Assembly (NCBI RefSeq): GCF_004336745.1
Contig: NZ_SJXD01000001.1
Location: forward strand, 58,378 to 122,377
Direction of reading: 5' to 3'
From: Roseococcus sp. SYP-B2431
Lineage (GTDB): Bacteria; Pseudomonadota; Alphaproteobacteria; Acetobacterales; Acetobacteraceae
Length of the DNA: 64,000 bases
Shown piece after piece: positions 41,286 through 50,266 of the stretch; position 1 is the first letter of the stretch, and each line of letters starts with the position of its first letter. Below the pieces are notes generated by a model. That model had not been told where the DNA came from. It searched no databases and saw only the letters and a list, made by a program, of their open reading frames with translations. The position numbers were made by a program, and so were the translations under genes.

Positions 41286-42113
41286 ATGGGGGTTATCGAT
41301 CGCAGGGCATGGCTCGTCGCGATGGCTGGTCTGGCCATGGCGCCTTTGGCCACCGGGGCGGAGGCGCAGACGCGGCCTGCCCAGCGCCGGCGCGCGCCGC
41401 CGGCACGGGACGTCACGCGCCTGCCGCTGGTCCTCCTGGACCCGGGCCATGGCGGCGCCGATCCGGGGGCCATCGGCGCCAACGGCACCCAGGAGAAGCG
41501 CGTCACCCTGCCCATCGCGCTGGAGCTTCGGCGCCTGCTTGAGGCGGGCGGCCGCTGCCGCGTGGCGCTGACCCGCACGCGCGACGTCTTCGTGCCGTTG
41601 GCCCGACGGGTCGAGATGGCCCGGCAGCGCGAGGCGGTGCTGCTGCTCTCCATCCATGCCGATGCCATGCCGGCGGGGCAGTCGCAGGCCTTGCGGGGCG
41701 CCTCCGTCTATACGGTGTCGGAAACGGCCACCGACTCCCTGGCCGCGGCCCTGGCCCGGCGGGAGAACCGGGCCGACCAGGCCGGCGGCCTGCGGCTGCC
41801 GTCCGTCTCGCCGGAGGTGCAGCGCATCCTGCTGAGCCTCATGCGGCAGGAGACGCGGGCGGGATCGGAGCGGCTGGCCCGGCTCGCGGTGAATGCGCTG
41901 GACGGCGAGGTCGCGCTGCTCTCGCAGCCGCTGCGGCGGGCGCAGTTCGTCGTGCTCAAGGCTCCCGACGTGCCCGCGGCCCTGGTGGAATGCGGCTTCC
42001 TGTCCAACCGGCAGGACGAGGCGCTGCTGCGCCGGGCGGACCACCGGGCCAGGGTGGCGGCCGCCCTGGCGGAGGCGGTGAACGGCTTCATCGGGCGGCG
42101 GAGCCTGGCCTGA
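41286..42113 (+). CDS. N-acetylmuramoyl-L-alanine amidase (AmiC type)
   Basis: A zinc amidase of 275 residues that cuts the bond between MurNAc and the peptide stem, for cell separation. It has a signal peptide with paired arginines (DRRAWLVAMAGLAMAPL, ending GAEAQT) and one Amidase_3 domain. Zinc ligands and catalytic Glu are visible: H55 (DPGHGGADPG), E70 (TQEKRVTL), H124 (LSIHADA), E235 (VECGFLSN). There is no AMIN domain. ATG 41286 starts the signal peptide; the long upstream frame lies in the rne leader region. Divergent from rne. Confidence 0.88.
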   Translation: MGVIDRRAWLVAMAGLAMAPLATGAEAQTRPAQRRRAPPARDVTRLPLVLLDPGHGGADPGAIGANGTQEKRVTLPIALELRRLLEAGGRCRVALTRTRDVFVPLARRVEMARQREAVLLLSIHADAMPAGQSQALRGASVYTVSETATDSLAAALARRENRADQAGGLRLPSVSPEVQRILLSLMRQETRAGSERLARLAVNALDGEVALLSQPLRRAQFVVLKAPDVPAALVECGFLSNRQDEALLRRADHRARVAAALAEAVNGFIGRRSLA

Positions 42114-42212
42114 TCCACCCGTAACGGTTCTGAATCGACAGCAGGGCTTGCTGGAACAGCCGCGGCGGAGGGGCTAACACATCAGCCTCTCACGGCTTTC
42201 AGGAGTCCCGCC

Positions 42213-43796
42213 ATGACCAGCCTCAGCCGCCGCGCCCTCGGCGCCGCCGCCGTTTCCAGCGTGATCGCGGGCCCCGCTTTCGCCCAGGCCGACCGGGCCC
42301 TCACCATCGCCACCGGCGGCTCCATCACCTCGATCGATCCGCATTTCTTCAACGCCGCGCCGAATTCCTCGCTGGCGCTGCACATCTTCCAGGCGCTGGT
42401 GGACCGCACGCCCGACGCGAAGTTCGTCCCCGGCCTCGCCACCTCCTGGCGCGTGATCGAGCCCACGCTCTGGGAGTTCAAGCTGCGCGAGAACGTGAAG
42501 TGGCATGACGGCCGCCCTTTCACCGCCGCGGACGTCGAGTTCACCTATGGCCGCGCGCCCAATGTGCCGAACAGCCCGGGCGGCTTCGGCGGCTTCCTGC
42601 GCAGCCTCAAGCGCATCGAAATCCTCGATCCGCACACGATCCGCTTCCACACCCATGCCCCGAACCCGATCCTGCCGATCGATCTCGCGGCGATCTTCAT
42701 CGTCTCGAAGCACGCCGGCGAGGGCGCCTCGACCGAGGACTACAACAGCGGCAAGGCCGCCATCGGCACCGGCCCCTACAAGTTCGTGAGCTACGAGCCC
42801 AACAACCGCACCGAGCTCGTCCGCAACGACGACTACTGGGGTGGCCGCGAGCCGTGGTCGCGCGTCTCCTACCGCTTCATCGCCAACGACGCGGCGCGCT
42901 CCGCGGCGCTGCTCTCGGGCGATCTCGACATGATCGACCAGGTCGCCAGCAGCGACCTCGCGCGCCTGAAGCGCGAGCCGCGGACCAGCGTCTCCGAGAC
43001 GGTCGGCCTGCGCTGCGTCTACCTGATGCCGGACTTCTCGCGCGACGGGAACCTGCCCTTCGTCACCGACAACAACGGCCAGCCGCTGCCGACCAACCCC
43101 TTCAAGGACGTGCGCGTCCGCCAGGCGCTGACCAGCATCATCAACCGCCAGAACATCGCCGAGCGCGTGATGGAGGGACAGGCCACGGCCACCAACCAGT
43201 GGCTGCCGCCCGGCACCTTCGGCTACGCGCCCGACATCGCGGTGCCGGTGCCGAACGTCGAGCATTCGCGCCGCCTGCTGGCCGAGGCCGGCTATCCCAA
43301 CGGCTTCAAGCTGACCCTCCACACGCCCAACGACCGCTTCCCGAACGACAGCCGCATCGCCCAGGCGATCGGCCAGTTCTGGACGCGCATCGGCGTGCAG
43401 ACGCAGGTCGAGGCGGTGCCCTGGGCCAGCTTCTCCGCCCGCAGCAACCGGCAGGACTTCGCCATCCGCCTGACGAGCTGGGGCAGCACGACGGCCGAGG
43501 CCGGCTACATGCTCAGCAACATCATGATGACCTACAGCCGCGAGAACCGCACCGGCGCCAGCAATTCGGGCCGCTTCTCCTCGCCCGAACTGGACCGGAT
43601 GACCAACGCCGCCGTGTCCATCATCGACGACGAGGCGCGCGAGAAGGCGCTGCAGGACATGGTGCGCTGGGTGGCGCGCGAGGTGCCGATCATCCCGCTG
43701 GTGCAGCTGAACCACACCTGGGCGACGAAGCGCGGCCTGACCTACGCCGCGCGGATGGACGAGCGGACCATCGCGATGGGCGTGCGGCCGGCCTGA
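42213..43796 (+). CDS. ABC transporter substrate-binding protein (family 5)
   Basis: A 527-residue extracellular binding protein of the peptide/nickel/opine type (SBP_bac_5). Signal peptide with paired arginines (SLSRRALGAAAVSSVIAG, ending AFAQA), then the typical GSITSIDPHFFNAAPNS, LWEFKLRENVKWHDGRPFTA (domain entry) and FKLTLHTPNDRFPND. It probably takes up peptides or similar solutes. AGGAG precedes ATG 42213. No permease or ATPase genes are adjacent. Confidence 0.9.
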   Translation: MTSLSRRALGAAAVSSVIAGPAFAQADRALTIATGGSITSIDPHFFNAAPNSSLALHIFQALVDRTPDAKFVPGLATSWRVIEPTLWEFKLRENVKWHDGRPFTAADVEFTYGRAPNVPNSPGGFGGFLRSLKRIEILDPHTIRFHTHAPNPILPIDLAAIFIVSKHAGEGASTEDYNSGKAAIGTGPYKFVSYEPNNRTELVRNDDYWGGREPWSRVSYRFIANDAARSAALLSGDLDMIDQVASSDLARLKREPRTSVSETVGLRCVYLMPDFSRDGNLPFVTDNNGQPLPTNPFKDVRVRQALTSIINRQNIAERVMEGQATATNQWLPPGTFGYAPDIAVPVPNVEHSRRLLAEAGYPNGFKLTLHTPNDRFPNDSRIAQAIGQFWTRIGVQTQVEAVPWASFSARSNRQDFAIRLTSWGSTTAEAGYMLSNIMMTYSRENRTGASNSGRFSSPELDRMTNAAVSIIDDEAREKALQDMVRWVAREVPIIPLVQLNHTWATKRGLTYAARMDERTIAMGVRPA

Positions 43797-43805
43797 ACGG
43801 GCGGG

Positions 43806-44789
43806 TCATTCCAGCCTGATCCCCGCCACGCGGATGATCTCCGCGTAGCGGGCGATATCCTCGGCCAGGAGGGAAGCATATTCCTCCGCCGAGCTGCCCA
43901 CCACGAAAATGCCGCTCGTCAGCAGGCGCGCCTGAATGGCGGGCTCCCGGATGGCGGCGCGGAACACCTCCTCCAGCCGCGCACGGATCGCCGCCGGCAC
44001 GCCCGCGCCGATCGCCATGCCGAAATCCGAGCTGACGCGCAGCTTCGGGAATCCCAGCTCCGTGACCGTCGGCGTCTCCGGCAGGGCCGGAAGACGTTCG
44101 GAATGCGTGACGGCCAGGGCGCGCAGCTGGCCGGACTGGATCATCGGCAGCGCATCCGGGATCGTCGAGAAATAGACCTGGATGCGGTTGGCCAGCAGAT
44201 CCGTCGCGGCATTGGTCCAGCCGCGATAGGGCACGTGCACGAGGTCGGTCCCGGTGAGCATCTTCAGCTCCTCGCCGCCGAGATGGAGCGAGGTGCCCAC
44301 GCCGACGCTGCCATAGGACCATTGCCCGGGCCGGGCCTTCGCCGCCGCGACGAACTCGGGAAAGCTCCGCAGCCCGAGCTGGGCCGGAACGACCAGGACG
44401 CTCGGCCCGACCGTGAGCCGCGTGAGCGGCGCGAAATCGCCCATGCGGAAGCGCAGGTTCGGCATCAGCAGGCCGACGATCGCGAAGCTGCTGCCCGTGA
44501 TCATCATGGTGTGGCCATCGGGCGCCGCCTGCGCGACCTCGCCCATGCAGACGGTGCCCGTGGCGCCCGGCCGGTTCTCCACGACCACCGGCTGGCCGAG
44601 CGCCTGCGAGACGGCAGGCGCCAGCAGACGGGCCACCATGTCCATGGCGCCGCCGGCGCCGAAGGGCGTGAGGATGCGCAGGGTGCGGCTGGGCCAGGGA
44701 TCGGCCGCCCGGGCCCCCGGGGCCGCGAGCCCCCAGGCGGCCATGGCGGCCGCCGCCCGCGTCAGTCCGCGTCTGCTCGATGGCATCAT
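43806..44789 (-). CDS. TTT-family substrate-binding protein
   Basis: A 327-residue Bug/TctC-type periplasmic protein. Signal peptide from SSRRGLTRAAAAMAAWGLAA to ARAAD, then WPSRTLRILTPFGAGGAMDM, VVVENRPGATGTVCMGEVAQ and VHVPYRGWTNAATDLLANRI. GGGGAGG lies 6 bases before ATG 44789; a second ATG follows at once. The long upstream frame is not coding. Convergent with the family 5 binding protein. Confidence 0.88.
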   Translation of the reverse strand: MMPSSRRGLTRAAAAMAAWGLAAPGARAADPWPSRTLRILTPFGAGGAMDMVARLLAPAVSQALGQPVVVENRPGATGTVCMGEVAQAAPDGHTMMITGSSFAIVGLLMPNLRFRMGDFAPLTRLTVGPSVLVVPAQLGLRSFPEFVAAAKARPGQWSYGSVGVGTSLHLGGEELKMLTGTDLVHVPYRGWTNAATDLLANRIQVYFSTIPDALPMIQSGQLRALAVTHSERLPALPETPTVTELGFPKLRVSSDFGMAIGAGVPAAIRARLEEVFRAAIREPAIQARLLTSGIFVVGSSAEEYASLLAEDIARYAEIIRVAGIRLE

Positions 44790-45112
44790 GATGATCCTCC
44801 CCAAGGTGCCGCGGCGTCTCGGGCCAAGTTGTCGATGCGACCGTGGCACCGGATGGAAGGAATTGCCAAGAGCTTTGCACCGGAGTGATCGACCCCGGCG
44901 AGAGACGGCGGCTCCGGGCCCGTCGGACCGTGGTGCCTCGCGGTCGCCCGAAATCAGCTCGCCATACGCGCGCCTGCCACGTTCATCCACCGCACAGGCC
45001 GCCGGTCGTGCCAACCGTTCCCTACTTGAAGGCCCGCGAATCTTCTGGTCACCTGAGCCCGACATGGCCGTAGCGCGTTAGAAGGCGCGGCGATGCCCGG
45101 GGAGAGCAGCCA
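44790..45112. other. Intergenic region with no gene seen
   Basis: About 320 bases between two divergent genes. Frames here are short and have no family sequence. It should hold the promoters of the TTT protein (left) and of the ADP-ribosyltransferase (right), but no clear promoter pair was found. Confidence 0.6.
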
Positions 45113-46354
45113 GTGCCATATCATGCCATCCGCCTGGGGACCGCCCTTCCCGGGGCGAGCCGAAGGGTCGAGCTGTGCCACGACCGCGCGAAGACGACCG
45201 TCTGGCTCCAGCTCACAAATACCGAATTCATCATCGGCGGCGCCTCACCCGTCTTCGTGACGGCCCTCATCGGAGCCATCAGGACCCCCACGGGCTGGCA
45301 GCCGATCGATGCCGGCACGGCCGCCCGGCTGCGCGACGTGACGATCGCCTTCGGCACCAAGCTGGGCGACCGGATCGACGAGTTCCAGCGCGCCATCACA
45401 CGCGACTGGTCCACCTTCGACGGCGCCCGCGCCTCGCATTGGGCCAAGGGCCTGACCGTGGGCCACGACATGTCGAATCCCAGCTTCGTGATGAAGGCCA
45501 TCAAGACGGGCTTCGACGCCATCGGCGTCTCGGTCTCCGCCTATAGCGGCCTGCGGATGAAGGGCTTCTCGGTCGACGACGCCATCGACTACCTCCAGCG
45601 CCGCGCCGCGGTGGCCGGCGTCAACGTGGTCGACGGCGCGCTGCTCGATTTCGAGGAGATCGGCCCCGATCCCACGCTCAGGGTGCAGGAGGACAAGGCC
45701 TACCAGTCGGATCCCCGCATGATCCCCTATGTCCCGGCGAAGCGGAACGGGCATGGCGGTCACTTCTCCTATCCCGAGCTCACGGCATCGGTGCCTTTTC
45801 CGCGCGTGCTCGCCTATGGATTCCGGGGCGACTCCCGCCTGCCGAGCGCGATCAAGAACGCCGGCGGCTTCAATCCGAACTACACGCGCCCGGACCAGAT
45901 CGCCAAGGCCGCCGCCCAGGGCAATGCGCAGGACCGCGCCCTCAACCTGCCGGAGTTCCTCGCCAACCAGTTCTACGGCGGCTACATCTCGGTCTGTAAG
46001 TCCTATGCGGTGACGAAGGCCTTCGCCACCGGCATGGGTGGAACGACGCCCCCGGGCCCCGGCTGGGTCTATGCCTGCTTCGTCGAAGGAGGCTTCGTCA
46101 TTCCCCCCGCCGGCACCATCCCGGCCACGGCGACTCATCCCCAGATCAAGATCCCCTACAACGAGCAGGAAATCTCGATGCCGGGCCTGCTCGACTGGGA
46201 CGATGTGGTGGGGTGCCGCCGGGTCAGCTCGAACGGCAGGTTCGAGGGCAATATCTTCCTGCGCCAGACCATGGCGCAACAGGACCCGCAGGCCGCCGTC
46301 GCGCTCTGGAAGCTGCTCAGCGGCGAGACCCAGGGACCCGGCCTGCCACCCTGA
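45113..46354 (+). CDS. Cholera/pertussis-toxin-type ADP-ribosyltransferase
   Basis: A 413-residue protein in two parts. Residues 1-230 are of unknown family, with no signal peptide or membrane segment. Residues 234-395 match the catalytic A chain of cholera/heat-labile toxins in order: YGFRGDSRLPSAIKNAGGFNP (compare YRADSRPPDEIKQSGGL; R238 is the likely NAD-binding Arg), YGGYISVCKSYAVTKAFATG (S293 in place of the first Ser of STS, with V-C following), GWVYACFVEGGFVI, and NEQEISMPGLLDWDDVVGCR (E351 and E353 as ExE). The ExE form predicts arginine modification. The start is GTG 45113 with GGGGAG 8 bases upstream. No B subunit or immunity-like gene is adjacent. The alternative is a non-toxin member of this fold. 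Confidence 0.82.
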   Translation: MPYHAIRLGTALPGASRRVELCHDRAKTTVWLQLTNTEFIIGGASPVFVTALIGAIRTPTGWQPIDAGTAARLRDVTIAFGTKLGDRIDEFQRAITRDWSTFDGARASHWAKGLTVGHDMSNPSFVMKAIKTGFDAIGVSVSAYSGLRMKGFSVDDAIDYLQRRAAVAGVNVVDGALLDFEEIGPDPTLRVQEDKAYQSDPRMIPYVPAKRNGHGGHFSYPELTASVPFPRVLAYGFRGDSRLPSAIKNAGGFNPNYTRPDQIAKAAAQGNAQDRALNLPEFLANQFYGGYISVCKSYAVTKAFATGMGGTTPPGPGWVYACFVEGGFVIPPAGTIPATATHPQIKIPYNEQEISMPGLLDWDDVVGCRRVSSNGRFEGNIFLRQTMAQQDPQAAVALWKLLSGETQGPGLPP

Positions 46355-46374
46355 AGCGCGCCGCCGCTTCAGGG
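46349..46374 (+). terminator. Hairpin between convergent genes
   Basis: CCCTGAAGCG and CGCTTCAGGG form a perfect 10-bp stem around CGCCGC, spanning the stop of the ADP-ribosyltransferase gene and ending 8 bases from the stop of the aminotransferase gene. Confidence 0.5.
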
Positions 46375-46382
46375 CTCCGGTT

Positions 46383-47654
46383 TCAGAGCGCCTTGATGCC
46401 GGCCGCGAAGCCGTCGAGCGTCCTCGCCACGTCGTCCGGCGTATGCGCCGTCGAGACGTAGTACTTGCTGTCGCCCTTCAGGATGCCGGCCGCGCGCAGA
46501 TGCTTGTTGAAATGCGCGGCGAGCCTGGCATCGGCCTTCAGCGTGTCGCGGTAGTTGAGGATCGGGCCCTCGGCATAGACGATGTCGAAGAGCGGCGCCT
46601 CGCCGACGATCTGGCCCGGGACGCCGGCATCGCTCATCAGCTTCGTCAGCCCGTCCATCAGCGACTGGCCGAGCGCAAAGACCTTCTCGTAGGTGCCGGG
46701 ACGGCTCAGCACGTCGAGCGTCGCGAGGCCGGCAACAGAGGCCACGGGATTGCCCGAGAGCGTGCCCACCTGCATCAGGAAGCCCTCGTCGCCGACCTTG
46801 GCCTTGTCGAAATGCGCCATGATATCGGCCCGGCCGGCGAGCGCGGAGAGCGGGAAGCCGCCGCCCACGATCTTGCCGAGCGTGCAGAGATCCGGCGTCA
46901 CGCCGTAGTAGCTCTGCGCGCCGCCATAGGCGAAGCGGAAGCCGGTCACGACCTCGTCGAAGATCAGCGGGATGCCGAAGCGCGCCGTCACCTCGCGCAG
47001 CGCCTCGAGGAAGCCCGGCACCGGCGGGATCAGCCGCTGGAAGGGCTCGACGATGACGCCGCCGATCTCGTCGTGCTGCGCCTCGATCAGCGCCACCACA
47101 TGCGCCGCGTCGTTGTAGGGCGCGACCAGGACGTCGTCGCGCACCTTGGCCGGGATGCCGGGGCTGTCGGGGATGGCGAGGGGGAAGTTGCCGGGGCGCT
47201 TGGGCGCGAGGCTCATGAGCCCGTGGTCGCTCATGCCGTGATAGCCGCCCTCGAACTTCACGATCTTGTCGCGGCCGCGGAAGGCGCGGGCGACGCGCAT
47301 CGCATACATGTCCGCCTCGGTGCCCGAGCCCAGGAAGCGCACCTGGTCGGCGCAGGGCAGCGCGGCGACGATCCTGTCAGCGAGCCGGATGCCGTGCGGG
47401 TTGTTGGTGAAGAAGGTGGTGCCGAGCGGCACCTGCTCCATCACCGCCGCCGTCACCTCGGGATGGGCATGGCCGATGAACATCGGGCCCGAGCCGAGCA
47501 GGTAGTCGATGTACTCCTGGCCCTCGCTGTCCCAGACATGGCCGCCGACGCCTTTGACGATCGCGATGTCGCTCGCGAAATTGCCGAAGTTCCCGGCGGG
47601 CAGGACGCGGTGGGCAGTTTCGACGAGGGTTTCCGCGGTGGCGACGTCGTTCAT
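46383..47654 (-). CDS. Class III aminotransferase (GSA-aminomutase-like)
   Basis: A 423-residue fold-type I PLP enzyme resembling glutamate-1-semialdehyde aminomutase. Motifs: SGTEADMYAMRVARAFRGRD, KFEGGYHGMSDH, IFDEVVTGFRFAYGGAQSY, and the PLP lysine in TLGKIVGGGFPLSALAG. Being in an operon with a monooxygenase and CMD proteins, it is more likely catabolic than the HemL of tetrapyrrole synthesis. ATG 47654 overlaps the preceding stop by 4 bases (ATGA). Last gene of the operon. Confidence 0.85.
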   Translation of the reverse strand: MNDVATAETLVETAHRVLPAGNFGNFASDIAIVKGVGGHVWDSEGQEYIDYLLGSGPMFIGHAHPEVTAAVMEQVPLGTTFFTNNPHGIRLADRIVAALPCADQVRFLGSGTEADMYAMRVARAFRGRDKIVKFEGGYHGMSDHGLMSLAPKRPGNFPLAIPDSPGIPAKVRDDVLVAPYNDAAHVVALIEAQHDEIGGVIVEPFQRLIPPVPGFLEALREVTARFGIPLIFDEVVTGFRFAYGGAQSYYGVTPDLCTLGKIVGGGFPLSALAGRADIMAHFDKAKVGDEGFLMQVGTLSGNPVASVAGLATLDVLSRPGTYEKVFALGQSLMDGLTKLMSDAGVPGQIVGEAPLFDIVYAEGPILNYRDTLKADARLAAHFNKHLRAAGILKGDSKYYVSTAHTPDDVARTLDGFAAGIKAL

Positions 47655-48226
47655 GAGCGCACGGCCTCCCCAAGGGTTTGCATCAGGCGATTGGCATTGG
47701 CGAACATCGCGACAGAGAGCGTGATGTCCAGGATCTCGGCGTCGTTCAGGCCTTCGGCGCGGAGGCGCTCGAGATCCGCCTTCGTAGCGGCGGAGGGCGT
47801 GGCGGCCAGCTTCACGGAATAGTCCACGATGGCGCGCTGCTTCGCGGGCATCGCCGCGCCCACACCCTCGTCCAGCAGCCGCAGCATGAGGTCCTTGTCG
47901 CCCTTCATCTGCACGAAGCGCTGGGCGTGGACGCTGGCGCAATAGGGGCAGCCGTTCACGCGGGATTCGGCGGTGGCGGCGAGCTCGCGATCGGCGCGCG
48001 AGGCACCGCGCGGGCCGTACATGATGGTGTTGAAGAGCTTGGAGCGCTGCCGCAGCACCTCGGCCTCCTGGACCAGCAACAGGTAGTAGGGCGAGGTCTT
48101 CGCCTTGGGATGGCTCTCCTCCAGAACCGCGATCTCGTCCGGCGTGGCCTTCTCCAGATCGAGGACCGGCGCCCAGGCTTTCCATTCCAGCGTGTCGATG
48201 GTGAAGCCGAAATCATGCGTGCTCAT
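47651..48226 (-). CDS. CMD-family peroxidase-related protein
   Basis: A 191-residue protein of the carboxymuconolactone decarboxylase/AhpD-like fold. The redox motif ESRVNGCPYCASVHAQR carries CxxC and the downstream His, as in AhpD peroxidase-related proteins. The N-terminus (STHDFGFTIDTLEWKAWAP) marks a longer peroxidase-related subfamily. It follows the shorter CMD protein by 58 bases and overlaps the aminotransferase. Confidence 0.82.
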   Translation of the reverse strand: MSTHDFGFTIDTLEWKAWAPVLDLEKATPDEIAVLEESHPKAKTSPYYLLLVQEAEVLRQRSKLFNTIMYGPRGASRADRELAATAESRVNGCPYCASVHAQRFVQMKGDKDLMLRLLDEGVGAAMPAKQRAIVDYSVKLAATPSAATKADLERLRAEGLNDAEILDITLSVAMFANANRLMQTLGEAVRS

Positions 48227-48284
48227 CGCGCAGCCCCCGATAGCCGAAGCGCGTCCTTCGCGCGAAGGTCTGAATCGGCGGCCA

Positions 48285-48710
48285 TCACGCCGCCTCCAGC
48301 AAGCGCAGGCCGGCGAGCAGCCGCGCCTCGTAGTTCACATGCGCGACGAGCTGCGAGAGCATCACCACGTCGCGCGGCGCGAGGCCGGCGGCGATGAGCG
48401 TCTGGATGGCCTCGGGCGTCGCCTGGTCCGGCGCCATCGTGAGCATCGTCGCATGCGCCAGCAGGACTGGGATTCGCGGGCTGTCGCCGGCCTTCGCGCG
48501 ATGGTGCTCCGCCAGCGCCGCATCCCCGTTCAGCTCGGCCACGTGCAGCGCGACGGCGTGCCGCTCCGTCCTGGTCAGGCCGCTCTCCCCCTCGAAGATC
48601 GCGACCTCGCTCGCCTGGGTCGCAAGGCGAACGTCCGGGCGCAGGGCCCGCAACCCGTCCAGCTTCGAGCCGGGCGCGATGCCCATCAGCTCGTCGATTA
48701 CATCAGCCAT
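48285..48710 (-). CDS. CMD-domain protein without CxxC
   Basis: A 141-residue helical protein with a CMD-like pattern (SGLTRTERHAVALHVAELNG and ARDVVMLSQLVAHVNYEARL) but no CxxC, so probably not a peroxidase by itself. It may pair with the CxxC-bearing neighbour. ATG 48710 lies inside the end of the monooxygenase gene (8-base overlap), showing coupling. Family assignment rests on pattern and neighbourhood. Confidence 0.65.
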   Translation of the reverse strand: MADVIDELMGIAPGSKLDGLRALRPDVRLATQASEVAIFEGESGLTRTERHAVALHVAELNGDAALAEHHRAKAGDSPRIPVLLAHATMLTMAPDQATPEAIQTLIAAGLAPRDVVMLSQLVAHVNYEARLLAGLRLLEAA

Positions 48711-50190
48711 CGGAAGCTCCCGTTTTCGGCACGTGGAAGGGCGTGCCGAGAAGTTCAGGCTCGTCATACTCCACCAGCGCCTGCCGGATCGCGGGGAATT
48801 CCGCCACGAAGAGCGCGCGCAGGACCGCATCGGCCACCCGCTCGCCCGCCACCATGACGCCCGGGATGTCGCTCGCGATGCCGCCATGGCTCAGATGCGC
48901 GCCGTAATTCACCAGGTGGATCTTCTCCAGCTCCGGCGGCGCCGCGGCGTCGCGCGGCTGCAGCTCGAAGCCTGGGCCGAGGACCGGGAAGGTCTCGATC
49001 TCGCGCCGGCGCAGCTCGGGCGGCGCGTCCCCGATCACGTCGATCCAGCGCCGGACATGCGGCGCGAAGTCGCCGAGCTCCGGCACATGCAGCGGATCGA
49101 CCGAGAAGCCGGTAGCGACGATCAGGAAGTCGCGCCGCTCCTCGCGGGGATTCCCGCCGCCGAGGTCGATCGCCACCTGATTCCCGTCGCGCCGCGCCGC
49201 GCGCGTGGGCGTGGCGAGATGGACGTGGAAGCCCGGCTGGCGGAGCGCGCGGTGGACGGTCTCGTGCGGGACGGGCGCCTGCTCGTCATGGAGATAGACG
49301 GCGAGCTTCCATCTCTCCTCGTCGGAGAGGGCGTCATAGGCATTGTGATAGTGCGGCCCGGTGCTGCCGCGGCCCTTGTTCACCTGCGGCAGCACGGCGC
49401 GGCGGACATAGAGGTCCACCCGCGCGGCCCCGCGCTCCAGCGCCGTCGCGGCATTGTCCCAGGCCGAAGCGCCGCCGCCGATGATGCCGACGCTCCTGCC
49501 GCGCAGCGCCTCGAAATCGATGGGCTGGGGCGCCAGCGCCGCGAGGTCGGGGAAGAGGGCGCGGTCCACGAAATCCGGCAGGTCGAGCCCGCCCGCCCCT
49601 GCCCTGCCCGTCGCCAATACCACATGGCGGGCGAGGAGATGGCGCTCGCCCTCCGGCTGCTCCACCGTCAGACGCAGCAGGCCATCGGCGGGCGCGATGC
49701 GGGTGACGCGGGAAAAGTGCGACAGCGGCAGCTTCAGCACGCGCTGCACCCAGCCGAGATAGTCCTGCCAGGTGCGGTTGAAAATCTTGTAGAGGCCCTC
49801 CCAGGCCTCCACGCCGAAGCTCGCCACGTACCAGGCGCGAAAGGTCAGCGAAGGGATGCCGAAGCAGGGTCCGGGCAGCGTCTTGGGCGATCGCAGCGTG
49901 TCCATGCGCGCGGTGGTGCACCAGGGGCCTTCCTGGCCGGGCCCCGCGGCCTCGAGCACCGCGATGTTCGGCATGCCCCTGAAGATCAGCGCGCCGGCGG
50001 CCGCGATGCCGTTCATCCCAGCCCCGACCACCACCGCGTCCAGCGCGGCCGTCCGGTCGCGGAACAGCGGCGGCACCCAGTTCCTCGGCGGAAGGTTCAG
50101 CATCTCCAGATCGCGCGCGACCTGCGCCTCAAGGGCGGCCAGGCCAGCCGGGTCCGGCGCTCGTGTCTCGATCCGCATCGTCTGGTTCAT
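48703..50190 (-). CDS. Flavin-containing monooxygenase
   Basis: A protein of about 495 residues of the FMO/lysine-ornithine monooxygenase type with two Rossmann motifs: FAD-binding VVGAGMNGIAAAGAL (about 58-72) and NADPH-binding GIIGGGASAWDNAATALERG. The FMO-identifying FxGxxxHxxxY is not plainly seen; ATG-like VATGFSVDP is present near the end. Such enzymes oxygenate N or S atoms, or insert oxygen next to a ketone. The start is uncertain: ATG 50190, 50178 and 50223 are all in frame and none has a clear Shine-Dalgarno. First gene of the four-gene operon. Confidence 0.8.
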   Translation of the reverse strand: MNQTMRIETRAPDPAGLAALEAQVARDLEMLNLPPRNWVPPLFRDRTAALDAVVVGAGMNGIAAAGALIFRGMPNIAVLEAAGPGQEGPWCTTARMDTLRSPKTLPGPCFGIPSLTFRAWYVASFGVEAWEGLYKIFNRTWQDYLGWVQRVLKLPLSHFSRVTRIAPADGLLRLTVEQPEGERHLLARHVVLATGRAGAGGLDLPDFVDRALFPDLAALAPQPIDFEALRGRSVGIIGGGASAWDNAATALERGAARVDLYVRRAVLPQVNKGRGSTGPHYHNAYDALSDEERWKLAVYLHDEQAPVPHETVHRALRQPGFHVHLATPTRAARRDGNQVAIDLGGGNPREERRDFLIVATGFSVDPLHVPELGDFAPHVRRWIDVIGDAPPELRRREIETFPVLGPGFELQPRDAAAPPELEKIHLVNYGAHLSHGGIASDIPGVMVAGERVADAVLRALFVAEFPAIRQALVEYDEPELLGTPFHVPKTGASDG

Positions 50191-50266
50191 GGAGCGAAAG
50201 CTTTGCTGCGTCGCCGGAATCATGGTGTCATCCGTGGCCAGTGTCCATGCGCCCAGGGATGTCCCC

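Noticed and set aside
45113..45820. Signal peptide or secretion signal on the ADP-ribosyltransferase
   Set aside because: The N-terminus (PYHAIRLGTALPGASRRVEL) has no hydrophobic core or cleavage site.
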